Below the pieces are notes generated by a model. The model was not told the origin of the DNA, searched no databases, and saw only the letters and a list, made by a program, of their open reading frames with translations. Shown here one piece after another: positions 43,069 through 51,697 of a stretch of DNA of 64,000 nucleotides. Position numbers and translations under genes: made by a program. How positions within the stretch are numbered: position 1 is the first letter of the stretch; each line of letters opens with the position of its first letter. The stretch is from Algiphilus aromaticivorans DG1253 (GTDB lineage: Bacteria > Pseudomonadota > Gammaproteobacteria > Nevskiales > Nevskiaceae). The stretch lies in NCBI RefSeq assembly GCF_000733765.1, contig NZ_JPOG01000001.1, forward strand, positions 1,178,001-1,242,000. The letters are read 5' to 3'.

Positions 43069-43365
43069 TTATTCCTTGTGTGGGAAGGAAGGCCCTGGCG
43101 GTCCTCGGATCGAGCAGATCGCCTCGTCACGGCGCGGGGTAACCGGGGCAGGCTCCAGCTCTGGCGCCTCACAGCTGCGAGGTGCCAGGGCGAGCTGTGC
43201 TGGCTGCATGACCGGCCCGCTGCCGGATCGCTCGGCATGCAGACAGATCTGGCAGCTGAGATCTTCTGCCGGCACCACATGCTCGCTGGCATGCCCCAGC
43301 ATCAGCCACTGACTGAGTATCAGGGCCATCGCCAGCAGCAGCGTTCGCGTGGGGTTCAGGGACAT
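43069..43365 (-). CDS. Small secreted CxxC protein (DUF2946-like), zinc regulon
   Basis: Exported or membrane-tethered protein of 98 residues. A single hydrophobic segment (about 9-27) is followed by HASEHVVPAEDLSCQICLHAE, which contains a CxxC motif flanked by three histidines, a plausible metal site. Two further Cys follow and the tail is Pro-rich. It resembles the short DUF2946-type proteins found next to TonB receptors for metals or cobalamin; the match is weak. Its start is 44 bp from a Zur box and its stop is 58 bp before the receptor gene, so the two form an operon. The ATG at 43365 was chosen because the signal segment begins there. Confidence 0.65.
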   Translation of the reverse strand: MSLNPTRTLLLAMALILSQWLMLGHASEHVVPAEDLSCQICLHAERSGSGPVMQPAQLALAPRSCEAPELEPAPVTPRRDEAICSIRGPPGPSFPHKE

Positions 43366-43408
43366 GCAGTTAGCGATGGGACAGGGGCGCGTTGGTCCAG
43401 CGAAGCAT

Positions 43409-43431
43409 GAAGAGTTATACCATAACATTAC
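43409..43431. promoter_or_regulatory. Zur box (zinc-uptake repressor operator)
   Basis: The 23-bp site agrees with the gammaproteobacterial Zur consensus (GAAATGTTATA-N-TATAACATTTC) at 18 of 22 defined positions, including the core GTTATACCATAAC. It sits in an AT-rich patch 44 bp upstream of the small CxxC gene, where it would cover the promoter. Zinc-bound Zur would repress the CxxC-receptor operon. No zur gene is in the window. Confidence 0.8.
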
Positions 43432-43505
43432 AACGTAATCGCCGCCGGTGACGGTGACGCAGTACTGTCATGGGGCGCAGCGCTCGCGGCAAGCGAGCCT
43501 CACTC

Positions 43506-44687
43506 TCACTCCCTCGCGATCAGGTGCAGAAGCTTGCCGTTGGCGCTGTCGGTCAGCAGATAGAGTGCGCCGCCGGGCCCGCTCTTCACCGTTCGGATGC
43601 GCCCGAACTCGTTACTGAAATGGCGCGCAACTTCCTCAAGGCGTCCAGCTTCAATATCCCAGCGCAGGCGTGACAGTAGCTGCGCCTTGAGTGCGCCCAC
43701 TATCAGGTCACCCTGCCAGTCGGCGGGCATGGCGCCGTCGCGCGCGATGAAGGCCATGCCGCTGGGGGCGATGGAGGGCTTCCAGTAGAGGGCAGGCTGC
43801 GCCAGGCCCTCGGCTGCCGGTGGGCCGATTTCGCCGCCGCTGTAGTGGCGGCCGTAGGTGATCTCGGGCCAGCCGTAGTTGGTGCCGGCTTCAAGAATAT
43901 TGATCTCGTCGCCGCCGCGCGGGCCGTGCTCGTGCGTCCAGACCGCTCCGGTTTCGGGATGCAGCGCCATGCCCTGGATGTTGCGATGCCCGTAGGTGAA
44001 GATCTTCGGGTCGCCGCCGCCCTCGGCGAAGGGGTTGCCCGCGGCCGGGCTGCCGTCTTCGTTCAACCGCAGCACCGTGCCGACGTGATTGCTCGTGTCC
44101 TGTACAGCCGCATTGTTCTCGGCCTCGCCGATGCCACGGTCGCCGATGGCTACGAACAGATGTCCCGCATCATCGAAGACCATCCGGCCTGCCATATGCC
44201 GCCCGCCCCGGTGGCAGGCATTGGCGCGCAGGACTTCCTCAGCCTCGGCCAGCCGCAGCGTGCCGTTGTTGTCGATCAGCCGCGCGCGCGTCACGGCAGT
44301 GGTAGCGCCGCCTTGTGCGCAACGGCTGCCGTAGGAGAGATAGAGCTGACGGTTCTCGGCGAAGTTGGGGTGCAGCAGCACGTCCAGCAGTCCCGACTGG
44401 TTCTCTGCGAAGACCTCGGGAACGCCGGAGATGGGCACGCTGACCGTGCCGTCGGTGGAGACGTGGCGCAGTTGCCCGGAGCGCACCGTTACCAGCATGG
44501 TGCCGTCCGGCAGAAAGGCGAGGTCCCACGGATGGTCGAAACCCTCGGCGAGCGTTTCCACTTGTAGCTCTGGTGCCTTGACGGACTCGGCTTGCGCGTG
44601 GACGGCGACGCCGCCGCCGCCGCCGCCAGCGGAAGCGCCATTGCAGGCCGAGAGCAGCAGCGTGATCGCCGGCAGAAAGCGGAGCAT
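43506..44687 (-). CDS. PQQ-dependent aldose sugar dehydrogenase-like lipoprotein (YliI/Asd)
   Basis: Periplasmic six-bladed propeller of 393 residues related to soluble glucose/aldose sugar dehydrogenase. A signal with lipobox LLSAC (about Cys14) is followed by a Gly-rich linker. The family motifs are HPWDLAFLPDG (about 52), SGLLDVLLHPNF (about 98), HRGGRHMAGRMVFD with the catalytic His (about 150), GHRNIQGMALHP (about 222), THEHGPRGGDEIN (about 237) and NYGWPEITYG. The ATG at 44687 follows GGAG at a good distance. It is the second PQQ enzyme in the window and also lacks neighbouring pqq genes. Confidence 0.88.
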   Translation of the reverse strand: MLRFLPAITLLLSACNGASAGGGGGGVAVHAQAESVKAPELQVETLAEGFDHPWDLAFLPDGTMLVTVRSGQLRHVSTDGTVSVPISGVPEVFAENQSGLLDVLLHPNFAENRQLYLSYGSRCAQGGATTAVTRARLIDNNGTLRLAEAEEVLRANACHRGGRHMAGRMVFDDAGHLFVAIGDRGIGEAENNAAVQDTSNHVGTVLRLNEDGSPAAGNPFAEGGGDPKIFTYGHRNIQGMALHPETGAVWTHEHGPRGGDEINILEAGTNYGWPEITYGRHYSGGEIGPPAAEGLAQPALYWKPSIAPSGMAFIARDGAMPADWQGDLIVGALKAQLLSRLRWDIEAGRLEEVARHFSNEFGRIRTVKSGPGGALYLLTDSANGKLLHLIARE

Positions 44688-44843
44688 GGGGTTTCTCCAT
44701 CGTTTGATATCGGTCATAGGGTGCCGTAGATGCTCGGTCAATACACGTCTGTCGGCCTTAGGTCACCGAATGGAAGGCAGGACACCGTGATATAGGCGCG
44801 AGAAAAGCTATGCTGCGCGCAGCCAACCTGGAGTCCCAAGAAG

Positions 44844-45032
44844 ATGATCGACGACCTCGGCAACCTCGGCATTCTCGGCATCATTCACCTGGTGATCGTG
44901 ATCTGGGCGGTGCTGCACATCGTTCAGAGTGGCGCTTCGCCGTTGGCGAAGGCGCTGTGGGTTGTCTTTGTGCTGCTTCTGCCGCTACTGGGCGTCATCG
45001 TCTGGTTCTTCTTTGGCCCACGGAGCCGCTGA
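44844..45032 (+). CDS. Small PLDc_N-type membrane protein
   Basis: Membrane protein of 62 residues with two helices (about 8-28 and 36-56). It ends in VWFFFGPRSR, the hallmark of the phospholipase D-nuclease N-terminal domain family (PLDc_N), found alone as small proteins or before cardiolipin synthase domains. It has no catalytic HKD motif. It overlaps the following lipoprotein gene by 1 bp (stop TGA shares its A with the next ATG), so the two are coupled. The function is unknown. Confidence 0.75.
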   Translation: MIDDLGNLGILGIIHLVIVIWAVLHIVQSGASPLAKALWVVFVLLLPLLGVIVWFFFGPRSR

Positions 45033-45970
45033 TGACAATGCGCACTGCGTTGTTACTGTTCGTGTCGGCGTTGCTCGCCGGCTGTGGTTCACAGAACGAC
45101 GCCGTCGACATCACGCTGGGCGATAGCGCAGGCAGCGGCCCTGCCGGAATCTATGAAGCGAGACTGTCTTCCAGCACCGAGAATCGCGAGGAAGACTGGG
45201 TCTTCGTGCTGGCGCCACGGCGGCCGATGGGTGAAGACCCACGTATCGCCGGCTACATGCCGGCTGACCCGCAGCGCGTGATGGTGGGGCGCTACCGGCG
45301 CGGTCCGGGACAAACGCTGACCGGTGCGCTACGCCTCTACGACGTCATTGAGGTCGAGCGCCCCGTGCTCGACGAGGAAGGCGAGGAGACGGAGGAGACC
45401 GAGACCGTGCTGCGGCGACGTGTGCGCCCCTTGAGTATCACCGGCATCTTTAGCCCGGCCGAGAGCCTGAGCGTCTTCTTCTCGGGCCAGGGCGGGAACG
45501 ACGCCGCTGACGCTGGCGATGGCAGCATCAGCGGTAGCTATCGGGAGCGGCTCTCCGAGCGGCCCAGTAGGCAGGAGCGGATGGTCAGCGGTTGGCGACG
45601 CACCGACGAGTTCGGCTCGGATGTCGTGACCTTTAACATCGGGCCGGATGCCGGCATTGCCGGCAACGCGCCGGACCCGGTCTCAGAGCAGCTGTGCCGC
45701 TACGATGGCCGCTTCGCCCTGATCAATGCCGCCTTCAACATCTACGAGATCAGCTTCGACCAGAGCCAGTGCGGCGGCGACCCCGACGCCGACGAGGCGC
45801 CGCCGCTGCGCACGATGTTCGGGCTCGCATTCCTAGACGACTTTGTGCGCGAAGAGGACGAAGAACTTGCGCGGCCGCGCGAACTGGTCTTCATCATGGG
45901 GTCCGCCCCGATTGAGGACGGCAGCGCTGAGGCACGGGTCTATGAGCTGCGCCGGCGGACCGGTCTCTAG
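45032..45970 (+). CDS. Uncharacterised lipoprotein
   Basis: Lipoprotein of 312 residues with a short signal and lipobox LLAGC (about Cys18). The mature part is acidic and mostly beta, with an internal acidic stretch EEGEETEETETV (about 118) and two widely spaced Cys (LCRYDGRF about 228 and SQCGG about 250) that may form a disulfide. I do not recognise a family. It is coupled to the PLDc_N gene. The 278-bp gap after it (45971-46248) before the convergent TPR gene shows nothing recognisable. Confidence 0.65.
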   Translation: MTMRTALLLFVSALLAGCGSQNDAVDITLGDSAGSGPAGIYEARLSSSTENREEDWVFVLAPRRPMGEDPRIAGYMPADPQRVMVGRYRRGPGQTLTGALRLYDVIEVERPVLDEEGEETEETETVLRRRVRPLSITGIFSPAESLSVFFSGQGGNDAADAGDGSISGSYRERLSERPSRQERMVSGWRRTDEFGSDVVTFNIGPDAGIAGNAPDPVSEQLCRYDGRFALINAAFNIYEISFDQSQCGGDPDADEAPPLRTMFGLAFLDDFVREEDEELARPRELVFIMGSAPIEDGSAEARVYELRRRTGL

Positions 45971-46248
45971 GGAATACTCTCCAGGCGGCTATTGACGCTT
46001 CGTCGGTCGCTGCGCAGGAGGTCATTGCGCAGCAGGCGAAGGGCAGACGAGCGTCGTGTATAACTGACATATGAGCGAGGATGGACGCGGGCCTGCCGCA
46101 CAATGGGTGTGTCGCTGGCCCGGGTTCGCCCCAACTCCCGTCATGCGGCGTCATACCCCCCTTATTTGGCGGAACCAAAGGCCCTCCTCGTCCTTACCTG
46201 GCACGATTCAGGACTGCAACGCAGTGATCGCCGAAGTGGTAATAGCCC

Positions 46249-46653
46249 CTAAGGCCAGAGCGGCGGTGGCGCCGGCGGCACGCGGATCGGCTCGGCGGAT
46301 TCCGTAGTCTGCTGCTGTGTTTCCTCGCGCCCGCGCTGCGCCATATGTGCGAGCCAGTTCTCGGTTTCCAGCAGGTTTTCAGTGATGGTCGCGTCGTCCG
46401 GAGCCAGACGCTCGGCGCGCTGAAGCAACTCCGCTGCGCGGCGGAAATCTCCGGTCTCGGCGTAGGCCACGGCCAGGTTGTTGAGCACGACGGGATCGAA
46501 GGGATTGCGGCCCAGCGCGTTCTCAAGCTGTGCGATGGCACGGGCGGTCTGACCGTCGCTGAGCAGCTCTGCACCGGTTGCCGCTTCGGGCTGAGCGGTA
46601 AGCGTGCCTGGCAGTAGCAAGGCGAGCGCCACGATCAGAGATCTAGCATTCAT
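46249..46653 (-). CDS. Small secreted TPR protein, last gene of the cellulose operon
   Basis: Protein of 134 residues with a signal peptide (about 1-20, cleavage after LTAQ) and about two and a half tetratricopeptide repeats (residues 25-100, with NPFDPVVLNNLAVAYAETGDFRRAAELLQRAERLAP). The tail is Pro-rich (RVPPAPPPLWP). Its start overlaps the bcsC stop by 4 bp (ATGA), so it is translated with BcsC. BcsC itself begins with periplasmic TPRs, and this protein may extend or regulate that scaffold. No named Bcs family fits. Confidence 0.75.
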   Translation of the reverse strand: MNARSLIVALALLLPGTLTAQPEAATGAELLSDGQTARAIAQLENALGRNPFDPVVLNNLAVAYAETGDFRRAAELLQRAERLAPDDATITENLLETENWLAHMAQRGREETQQQTTESAEPIRVPPAPPPLWP

Positions 46654-49600
46654 AGGCCTGAGCCCTCGTAATGGGACGGCAGCCCGCGCGGCGACGCGGG
46701 CAGCTCGGGCTGGGCGTTAAAGTAATAACGCAGGAAGGCGGCGAATTGGTACTCGTTGAAGTCGCGGGCATTATCGGTGGCCAGACGGCCGCCGGCGAAG
46801 AAATGCCGATTGAGACGATATTCCGCGGCGGCACCAAAGGCGTAGCCGAGGCCGCTCTGCGAGTTGTCGCTGTAGCCGGCGACGAGATCGCTTTCCGGAT
46901 CAAGCGCGATGCGCTCCTCCAGCTGCGCCTGCAGACCCGGATTGTTCGGGTAGTAGGCGGCGCCATCCTCGTTGAAGGCCTGCAGCCCGACCGCCCCATG
47001 CAGCCGCCAGACGAGTTCGTGGTAGCGGCCCTCCAGGCTCACCGGCACGCCCACCGACACGAAGCTCTGCGGTGAGAAGTAACCACCGTGCCCCAGCGTG
47101 AAAAAGCGACGGTTCTTGTCGTAGAAGAAGCTGGTGATATTCAGGCCGTAGGTCAGCTCCATGGCGCGACTACGCAGCGCGCGCGCGTAGGCGCCGGCAC
47201 CTATCTCGAAGGCGCTGTTGTCGTCGGTGTTACGCCCGTCGTAGCCGCGGAATCCGGCGTTGCCGTAGACGCCGTAATCGCCGAATTCGTAGGCGATATC
47301 GACGCGCGCGCCGGTGCGGTTGACGCCGCCGAAGCTGAGGCCGGTCAGTGGGTCGCGCGTGCCTGCGTAGCTGAGCACGCTGTCGCTGACGGCGCGCCGC
47401 GACAGCGCCATCTCGATCTGCCAGGGGCCGAAGCTGGGCGCCCAGCGGATGCCGCCCACCAGACGCTCCTCGGCGAAGCCTAGCGGCGTGCTACCGACGT
47501 CGGCGCGGAAGCTGCCCATGGCGTAGCGCAGTCCGACCGCAATGCCACTGTCGCTTTGGTCGAGATCGAGATCGGTATCGCCGCCGTCGATGAGCGCCAG
47601 CGTGCCGAAGCGCAGCCGGCGCGGTCCGGTGATGTCGCCGCTGTCGACGAGCACCGGCGTGACGCGTAGCCCGAAGCGCCCGAGACGGGTCGCTGCAGAG
47701 TACAGCTCCATTGGCACCTCGAGGTTGAACAGGCGCGACAAACCGGCTTCGCCGTCGCGCACGCGGCTGTGGAAGCCGCCCGCCGCCCAGCCGCTGGTGC
47801 GGCCGCTCAAGGTGTCGATGCGCCGGGCGGTGGCTTCGCCCGCGCCGCCACTCGCGCCCTCGGACGCGCGGGCGGCGCCGGCCGAACGGGCCTCGCGCTG
47901 GGCAGGCGCCACGGGTTCGGCGAAGGCGCCGGGGCGAGGGCGCAGCACCTGCTCCGGGGCCTCCGGGCTGCGCTCCTGCATGGCGTCGCGTACCGGTCGC
48001 GGAGTCAGCGGCTCGTTGCGCCGGACCTGCTCGATAATGGCGAGTTGTGGCGGCTGTAGGGAAGCTCGGCCCTCGGGCTCACGCGCCCGCAGGCTGCGCG
48101 CGCGCTGGTAGTGGCGCAGCGCGAGTCCCTCGTTGCCGCGGGCGTCAGCAAGACGCGCGCGCAGCTCGTACAGCTCAGGATCATCCTTGCCTTCGGTTTC
48201 AAGCTCGCGCAGTGCGTGCTCGGCGGGATCGAGATGACCGGCAGCCAACAGAGCGTTGACTCGCGCACGGAGCAACTCCGGTTCCGGATTCTCAAGGCGC
48301 GCGACGAGGTTGTCGTAAATCGCCAGCGCCTCGGCGTGGTCGCCCCCGGCCTCGAAGACGCGCGCCAGCGCCATCTGCACGCGCGGTTCGCGTGGGCGCC
48401 GGCGCACGACGTCGCGCAGCAGCGAATAGGCCGCGTCGAGCTCGCCTTCCTGACGCTCGCGGTCGGCCATGGCGATGCGGAAACCGATAATGAGTTCTTC
48501 GAGCTGCGCCGATTGCGCGGTGTTGAGATCCTGCTCAAGAAGATGCTCGGCTTGGGCCTCGAATTCGGCGTAATGGCCCATCTCCAGTAGCAGGCCGGCG
48601 TATTGCAGGCGCTGGCCGATGTCGTCCGGGGCGTCGGCGAAGGCGCGTCGCAGATAGGCGAGCGCGCGCGCCGGGTCGCCCAGCTCGGCCCAGCCGCCCG
48701 CGAGCACGCCGGCGAAGCGGGCCTCGTTGCCCGCCGCCGCATCGGCTTCGGATATGGCGCGGAAGGCTAGCGCGTAGTCGCCTGCCTCGCGCGCCAGACG
48801 TGCGCGTTCGATCTGGTAGCGGATCCAGGCTCGCCGCTGCAAGGCCTCGGCCTCGCGATCGCGTTGCGCAGCAGGCAGGGCCTCCAGTATTTCCAAGACT
48901 TCGCCCCAGCGCTCGGCGTCGGCAAGTGCATAGGCCTGAGCCAGCCGCACCGCCTCGAGTTCCGGATGTGTGCTTGCCAGGCTGTCGAGGAGGCGGTCGG
49001 CCTCGCGCTGTTGGCCTTCCTCGCGCAGAATGCGCGCAAGATCAAGGCGGGGCCAGGGCGAGTCCGGTGCCAGCGCGATGGCCTCGCGCAGCATTGCTTT
49101 GGCGCGCTCGCGATCGCCGGCGGCATTTGCCTCGCCAGCGCGTTCGCGCAGCGCGCGCGCGCGCGCCGGTGCCAGCGCTGCGCGCGCCTCCGGCGGGGCA
49201 TCTTCGGCGAGAGCCTCGGCTTCGGCAATCTCGCCGCGCTGGATCAGAATGCGCACCAGCAGCGCTACGGCATTGCCGCTCTCCGGCCGCGCTTGGCGGA
49301 CCTGGCGCGTCAGCGATTCGGCTTCGGCGATACGTCCCTGGCGCAGGAGCAATTCGGCATAGGGCAGGCGTAGCGCCGGATCCAGACCGGCCGGAGGCGC
49401 GGAGAAGGCGCGTTCGTAGGCCGCCAGCGCCAGTTCGTCCTCGCCTTCGGCCTCGGCGGACTGCGCCTGCTCGAAGTTCTGGAAAAAGCGCGCGCTGCGG
49501 GCTGCGCTCTCCCAGCGGCCGGCAGTTGCAGGCTGCAGGCGCATGGCCTCGTCGAGCAGCTCGCTGGCTTCGGCGAAGCGCTCCTGGCACAGCCGGACCA

Positions 49601-50543
49601 AGCCTAATCCGCCGGCCGCCTCGGCGCTGCGCGGGCTTTGGCGGCGCAGCGCGCTGAAGGCGCTCTCGGCAGCGCCTACATCGCCTGAATCGAGTTCCGT
49701 AAAGGCCTCCTGTACTGCGGCGTCGCGGCGCGCGCGTGGTGAGCCCGGCAGTCGGTCGGCGAGAGCGGCGCGCTGCTGCGCGACTTCCGCATCCGGGGCA
49801 TGCTGCGCGAGATAGCGCTCGTAGCGCGGCATATCCGCCGGCTCGGCATCTAGCCACAGCAGAGTCTGGCGCCAGGCGGCCTTCAGCCCTTCCGGTGGAT
49901 CGGTACGCCGTTGCAGTGATTCGAAGGTGTCCAGGGCGGCGCGGCGGGTGGCCGCCTGGTAGCTCTGTACCCGCGCGCGGGCCAGCGTGTAGCGGGGATC
50001 TTCGGGATGGCGGTTTTCCTGATCGCGGAGTCCCTCGATAGCCTCGGCCCGTCGTTCGGGCATGCCACCCATCACCTCAAAGTATTCGCGCGCCAGTGTT
50101 CCGGGGGGTGGTGTCTCGCCGTCAAAGGCGCGTCGATAGGCCTCCAGTGCCTCCTCGGGGCGGTCGGTGCCGGCAAGCTCGCGGGCGCGGCGCAGCGCCT
50201 CGCGGTCGACCTCCGCATTCAGCCGTGCTTCGCGATAGGTCTGTAGCCAGCGGGAGTCGGGGTTGCGGGCGCGCAGGCGCTCGGCCAGCGCTTCGGCCTC
50301 GCCGCGTTCGCCAGCGGTTACGCGCAACGCGGCGAGGCGCCCGAGCGCTTCTTCGTTGTCGGGGTCCGCAGCCAGAACGCGTTGCCAGGCCTCGCTCGCG
50401 CGCTGCTCGGCGTCGCGTGCCTCCCAGAAGCGCGCCTGCTCGACGAGCTGCAGCAGCGCCTCGCCGTCTTCGGGCTGCGCTGGGGCTGCCAGTGGCGCCA
50501 TCATTGCGATAGCAATCAGCAGCGCTCGGAATTGCCGCTTCAT
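46650..50543 (-). CDS. bcsC: Cellulose synthase outer-membrane export subunit BcsC
   Basis: Periplasmic TPR scaffold plus outer-membrane barrel, 1297 residues. A signal peptide (about 1-22) is followed by many TPRs (about 25-840), an Arg/Ala/Pro-rich linker (about 860-940), then the BcsC barrel domain (about 945-1290, with LRFGTLALIDGG, IGGIRWAPSFGPW, YGVYGNAGFRGYDGRNTDDNS and YYPNNPGLQAQLEERI). It threads the nascent glucan through the outer membrane. The ATG at 50543 overlaps the bcsZ stop by 4 bp and gives a clean signal peptide; an ATG at 50555 is an alternative. Length is slightly above the E. coli protein. Confidence 0.93.
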   Translation of the reverse strand: MKRQFRALLIAIAMMAPLAAPAQPEDGEALLQLVEQARFWEARDAEQRASEAWQRVLAADPDNEEALGRLAALRVTAGERGEAEALAERLRARNPDSRWLQTYREARLNAEVDREALRRARELAGTDRPEEALEAYRRAFDGETPPPGTLAREYFEVMGGMPERRAEAIEGLRDQENRHPEDPRYTLARARVQSYQAATRRAALDTFESLQRRTDPPEGLKAAWRQTLLWLDAEPADMPRYERYLAQHAPDAEVAQQRAALADRLPGSPRARRDAAVQEAFTELDSGDVGAAESAFSALRRQSPRSAEAAGGLGLVRLCQERFAEASELLDEAMRLQPATAGRWESAARSARFFQNFEQAQSAEAEGEDELALAAYERAFSAPPAGLDPALRLPYAELLLRQGRIAEAESLTRQVRQARPESGNAVALLVRILIQRGEIAEAEALAEDAPPEARAALAPARARALRERAGEANAAGDRERAKAMLREAIALAPDSPWPRLDLARILREEGQQREADRLLDSLASTHPELEAVRLAQAYALADAERWGEVLEILEALPAAQRDREAEALQRRAWIRYQIERARLAREAGDYALAFRAISEADAAAGNEARFAGVLAGGWAELGDPARALAYLRRAFADAPDDIGQRLQYAGLLLEMGHYAEFEAQAEHLLEQDLNTAQSAQLEELIIGFRIAMADRERQEGELDAAYSLLRDVVRRRPREPRVQMALARVFEAGGDHAEALAIYDNLVARLENPEPELLRARVNALLAAGHLDPAEHALRELETEGKDDPELYELRARLADARGNEGLALRHYQRARSLRAREPEGRASLQPPQLAIIEQVRRNEPLTPRPVRDAMQERSPEAPEQVLRPRPGAFAEPVAPAQREARSAGAARASEGASGGAGEATARRIDTLSGRTSGWAAGGFHSRVRDGEAGLSRLFNLEVPMELYSAATRLGRFGLRVTPVLVDSGDITGPRRLRFGTLALIDGGDTDLDLDQSDSGIAVGLRYAMGSFRADVGSTPLGFAEERLVGGIRWAPSFGPWQIEMALSRRAVSDSVLSYAGTRDPLTGLSFGGVNRTGARVDIAYEFGDYGVYGNAGFRGYDGRNTDDNSAFEIGAGAYARALRSRAMELTYGLNITSFFYDKNRRFFTLGHGGYFSPQSFVSVGVPVSLEGRYHELVWRLHGAVGLQAFNEDGAAYYPNNPGLQAQLEERIALDPESDLVAGYSDNSQSGLGYAFGAAAEYRLNRHFFAGGRLATDNARDFNEYQFAAFLRYYFNAQPELPASPRGLPSHYEGSGL

Positions 50544-51697
50544 GAGGATGTCCATGTCGGGATCAGGCGGCCATCGGCCGCGAATCGGAAGCGCTGTTGT
50601 TTCCAGCCATTGGCGAACAATGCCAGCACCTGGTCGTAATAGCGCGCTGGCTCGCCGTAAAGTCCGCCGTTCAAAGAGGCCTCCGCACGCTCGGTGAAGC
50701 GTGCAGCGGCAGTGTCGTGACCGGTGTCGTGGAGCCAGGCGGCCGCGCAGAGCTGGAAGCCGGGCGGACCTTCGCCCTGCATCTCGGCGCTGGCAACATC
50801 CCAGGACTCCGGCATGGCCTGGCGCTGCCGGATCATGGGCAAGGCGCGCGCCAGCCGCTCGCGCAGCGGCGAGACGACGTCCAGGCCGGGTACGCGCATC
50901 GTTGACCAGAGGTAGCAGCGAATCGCGTCAAAGCTGCCGCGCGTTCCAGTGGTCTCGTCCGGGCGGTAACCATCAGCGACAAGCATCAGCCAGTCAGGCG
51001 GCAGGCCGTTGGGCAGGAAGTCGGCGCTGGCGCGTACGTGCTCCGCCAGAATTCCGGCCCATGGCCCGTCCGGGTCGTGCTCGGCGAAGAAGCGCATCTG
51101 GAAGGGGACAATGTAGCTCGGGTTCAGGCGCACCGACATGTCATCGGTAAAACCCTCCGGCGCTGGCAGCAGCAGTTGCCGTCCGAAGCGTTGCACCGTT
51201 TCCCGTTCGCGGACCTGTCGGAGCATGGCACGACCGGTCGCGGTGTGGTCTGCGAGCCGCCAGAGGCGCCCGGCCTCGAGTAGCGTGTAGGCAATGAAGA
51301 GGTCGGCGTCCGACGCGGGGTTGGCGTCGAGGACGCCCCATCGGTCGGTATTTTCGTCGTGCCCCCATAGCCAGGCCGGAAGCTGGCTGCTCAGGTCGCC
51401 TGCCGCCAGGTTGTCGCGCGTCCACTCGAGGATGCGCCGAAAGGCGGCGCGATCATCGGCGACCAGGGCAAAGAAGAGCGCGTAGGCCTGGCCTTCGGAA
51501 ACCGTGCGACCGCCGTCCGTCCAGTCAATGACGCGACCGTCGTCCTGAACGAAGCCGTCCAGAAAGCTCTGCCAATGCGGCCAGGCGCCATCTGCCCGTT
51601 CGCGCAGCAGCGAGAAGGCTATCGCCTCACCACCCAGCAGCCAGGCCGGTGCGGTCGTTGCAAGCCGAAGCAGGTCGCGGCGGTACAAATCAGGCAT
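50540..51697 (-). CDS. bcsZ: Periplasmic endo-1,4-beta-glucanase BcsZ (GH8)
   Basis: Cellulase of 385 residues in glycoside hydrolase family 8. An N-terminal export segment includes RRDLLRL before a short hydrophobic run, so Tat-type export is possible. The catalytic acid is Glu68 in TVSEGQAYAL. Other family blocks are WLWGHDENTDRWGVLDANPASDADLF (about 108-134) and NPSYIVPFQMRFF. BcsZ trims misfolded or crystalline glucan during export and is needed for full cellulose output. It overlaps bcsAB by 8 bp upstream and bcsC by 4 bp downstream. Confidence 0.93.
   Translation of the reverse strand: MPDLYRRDLLRLATTAPAWLLGGEAIAFSLLRERADGAWPHWQSFLDGFVQDDGRVIDWTDGGRTVSEGQAYALFFALVADDRAAFRRILEWTRDNLAAGDLSSQLPAWLWGHDENTDRWGVLDANPASDADLFIAYTLLEAGRLWRLADHTATGRAMLRQVRERETVQRFGRQLLLPAPEGFTDDMSVRLNPSYIVPFQMRFFAEHDPDGPWAGILAEHVRASADFLPNGLPPDWLMLVADGYRPDETTGTRGSFDAIRCYLWSTMRVPGLDVVSPLRERLARALPMIRQRQAMPESWDVASAEMQGEGPPGFQLCAAAWLHDTGHDTAAARFTERAEASLNGGLYGEPARYYDQVLALFANGWKQQRFRFAADGRLIPTWTSS

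Noticed and set aside
49000-49800. Repetitive GC-rich codons in bcsC as a possible tandem DNA repeat
   Set aside because: The similarity is at the level of TPR protein repeats; the DNA is not a clean tandem array.
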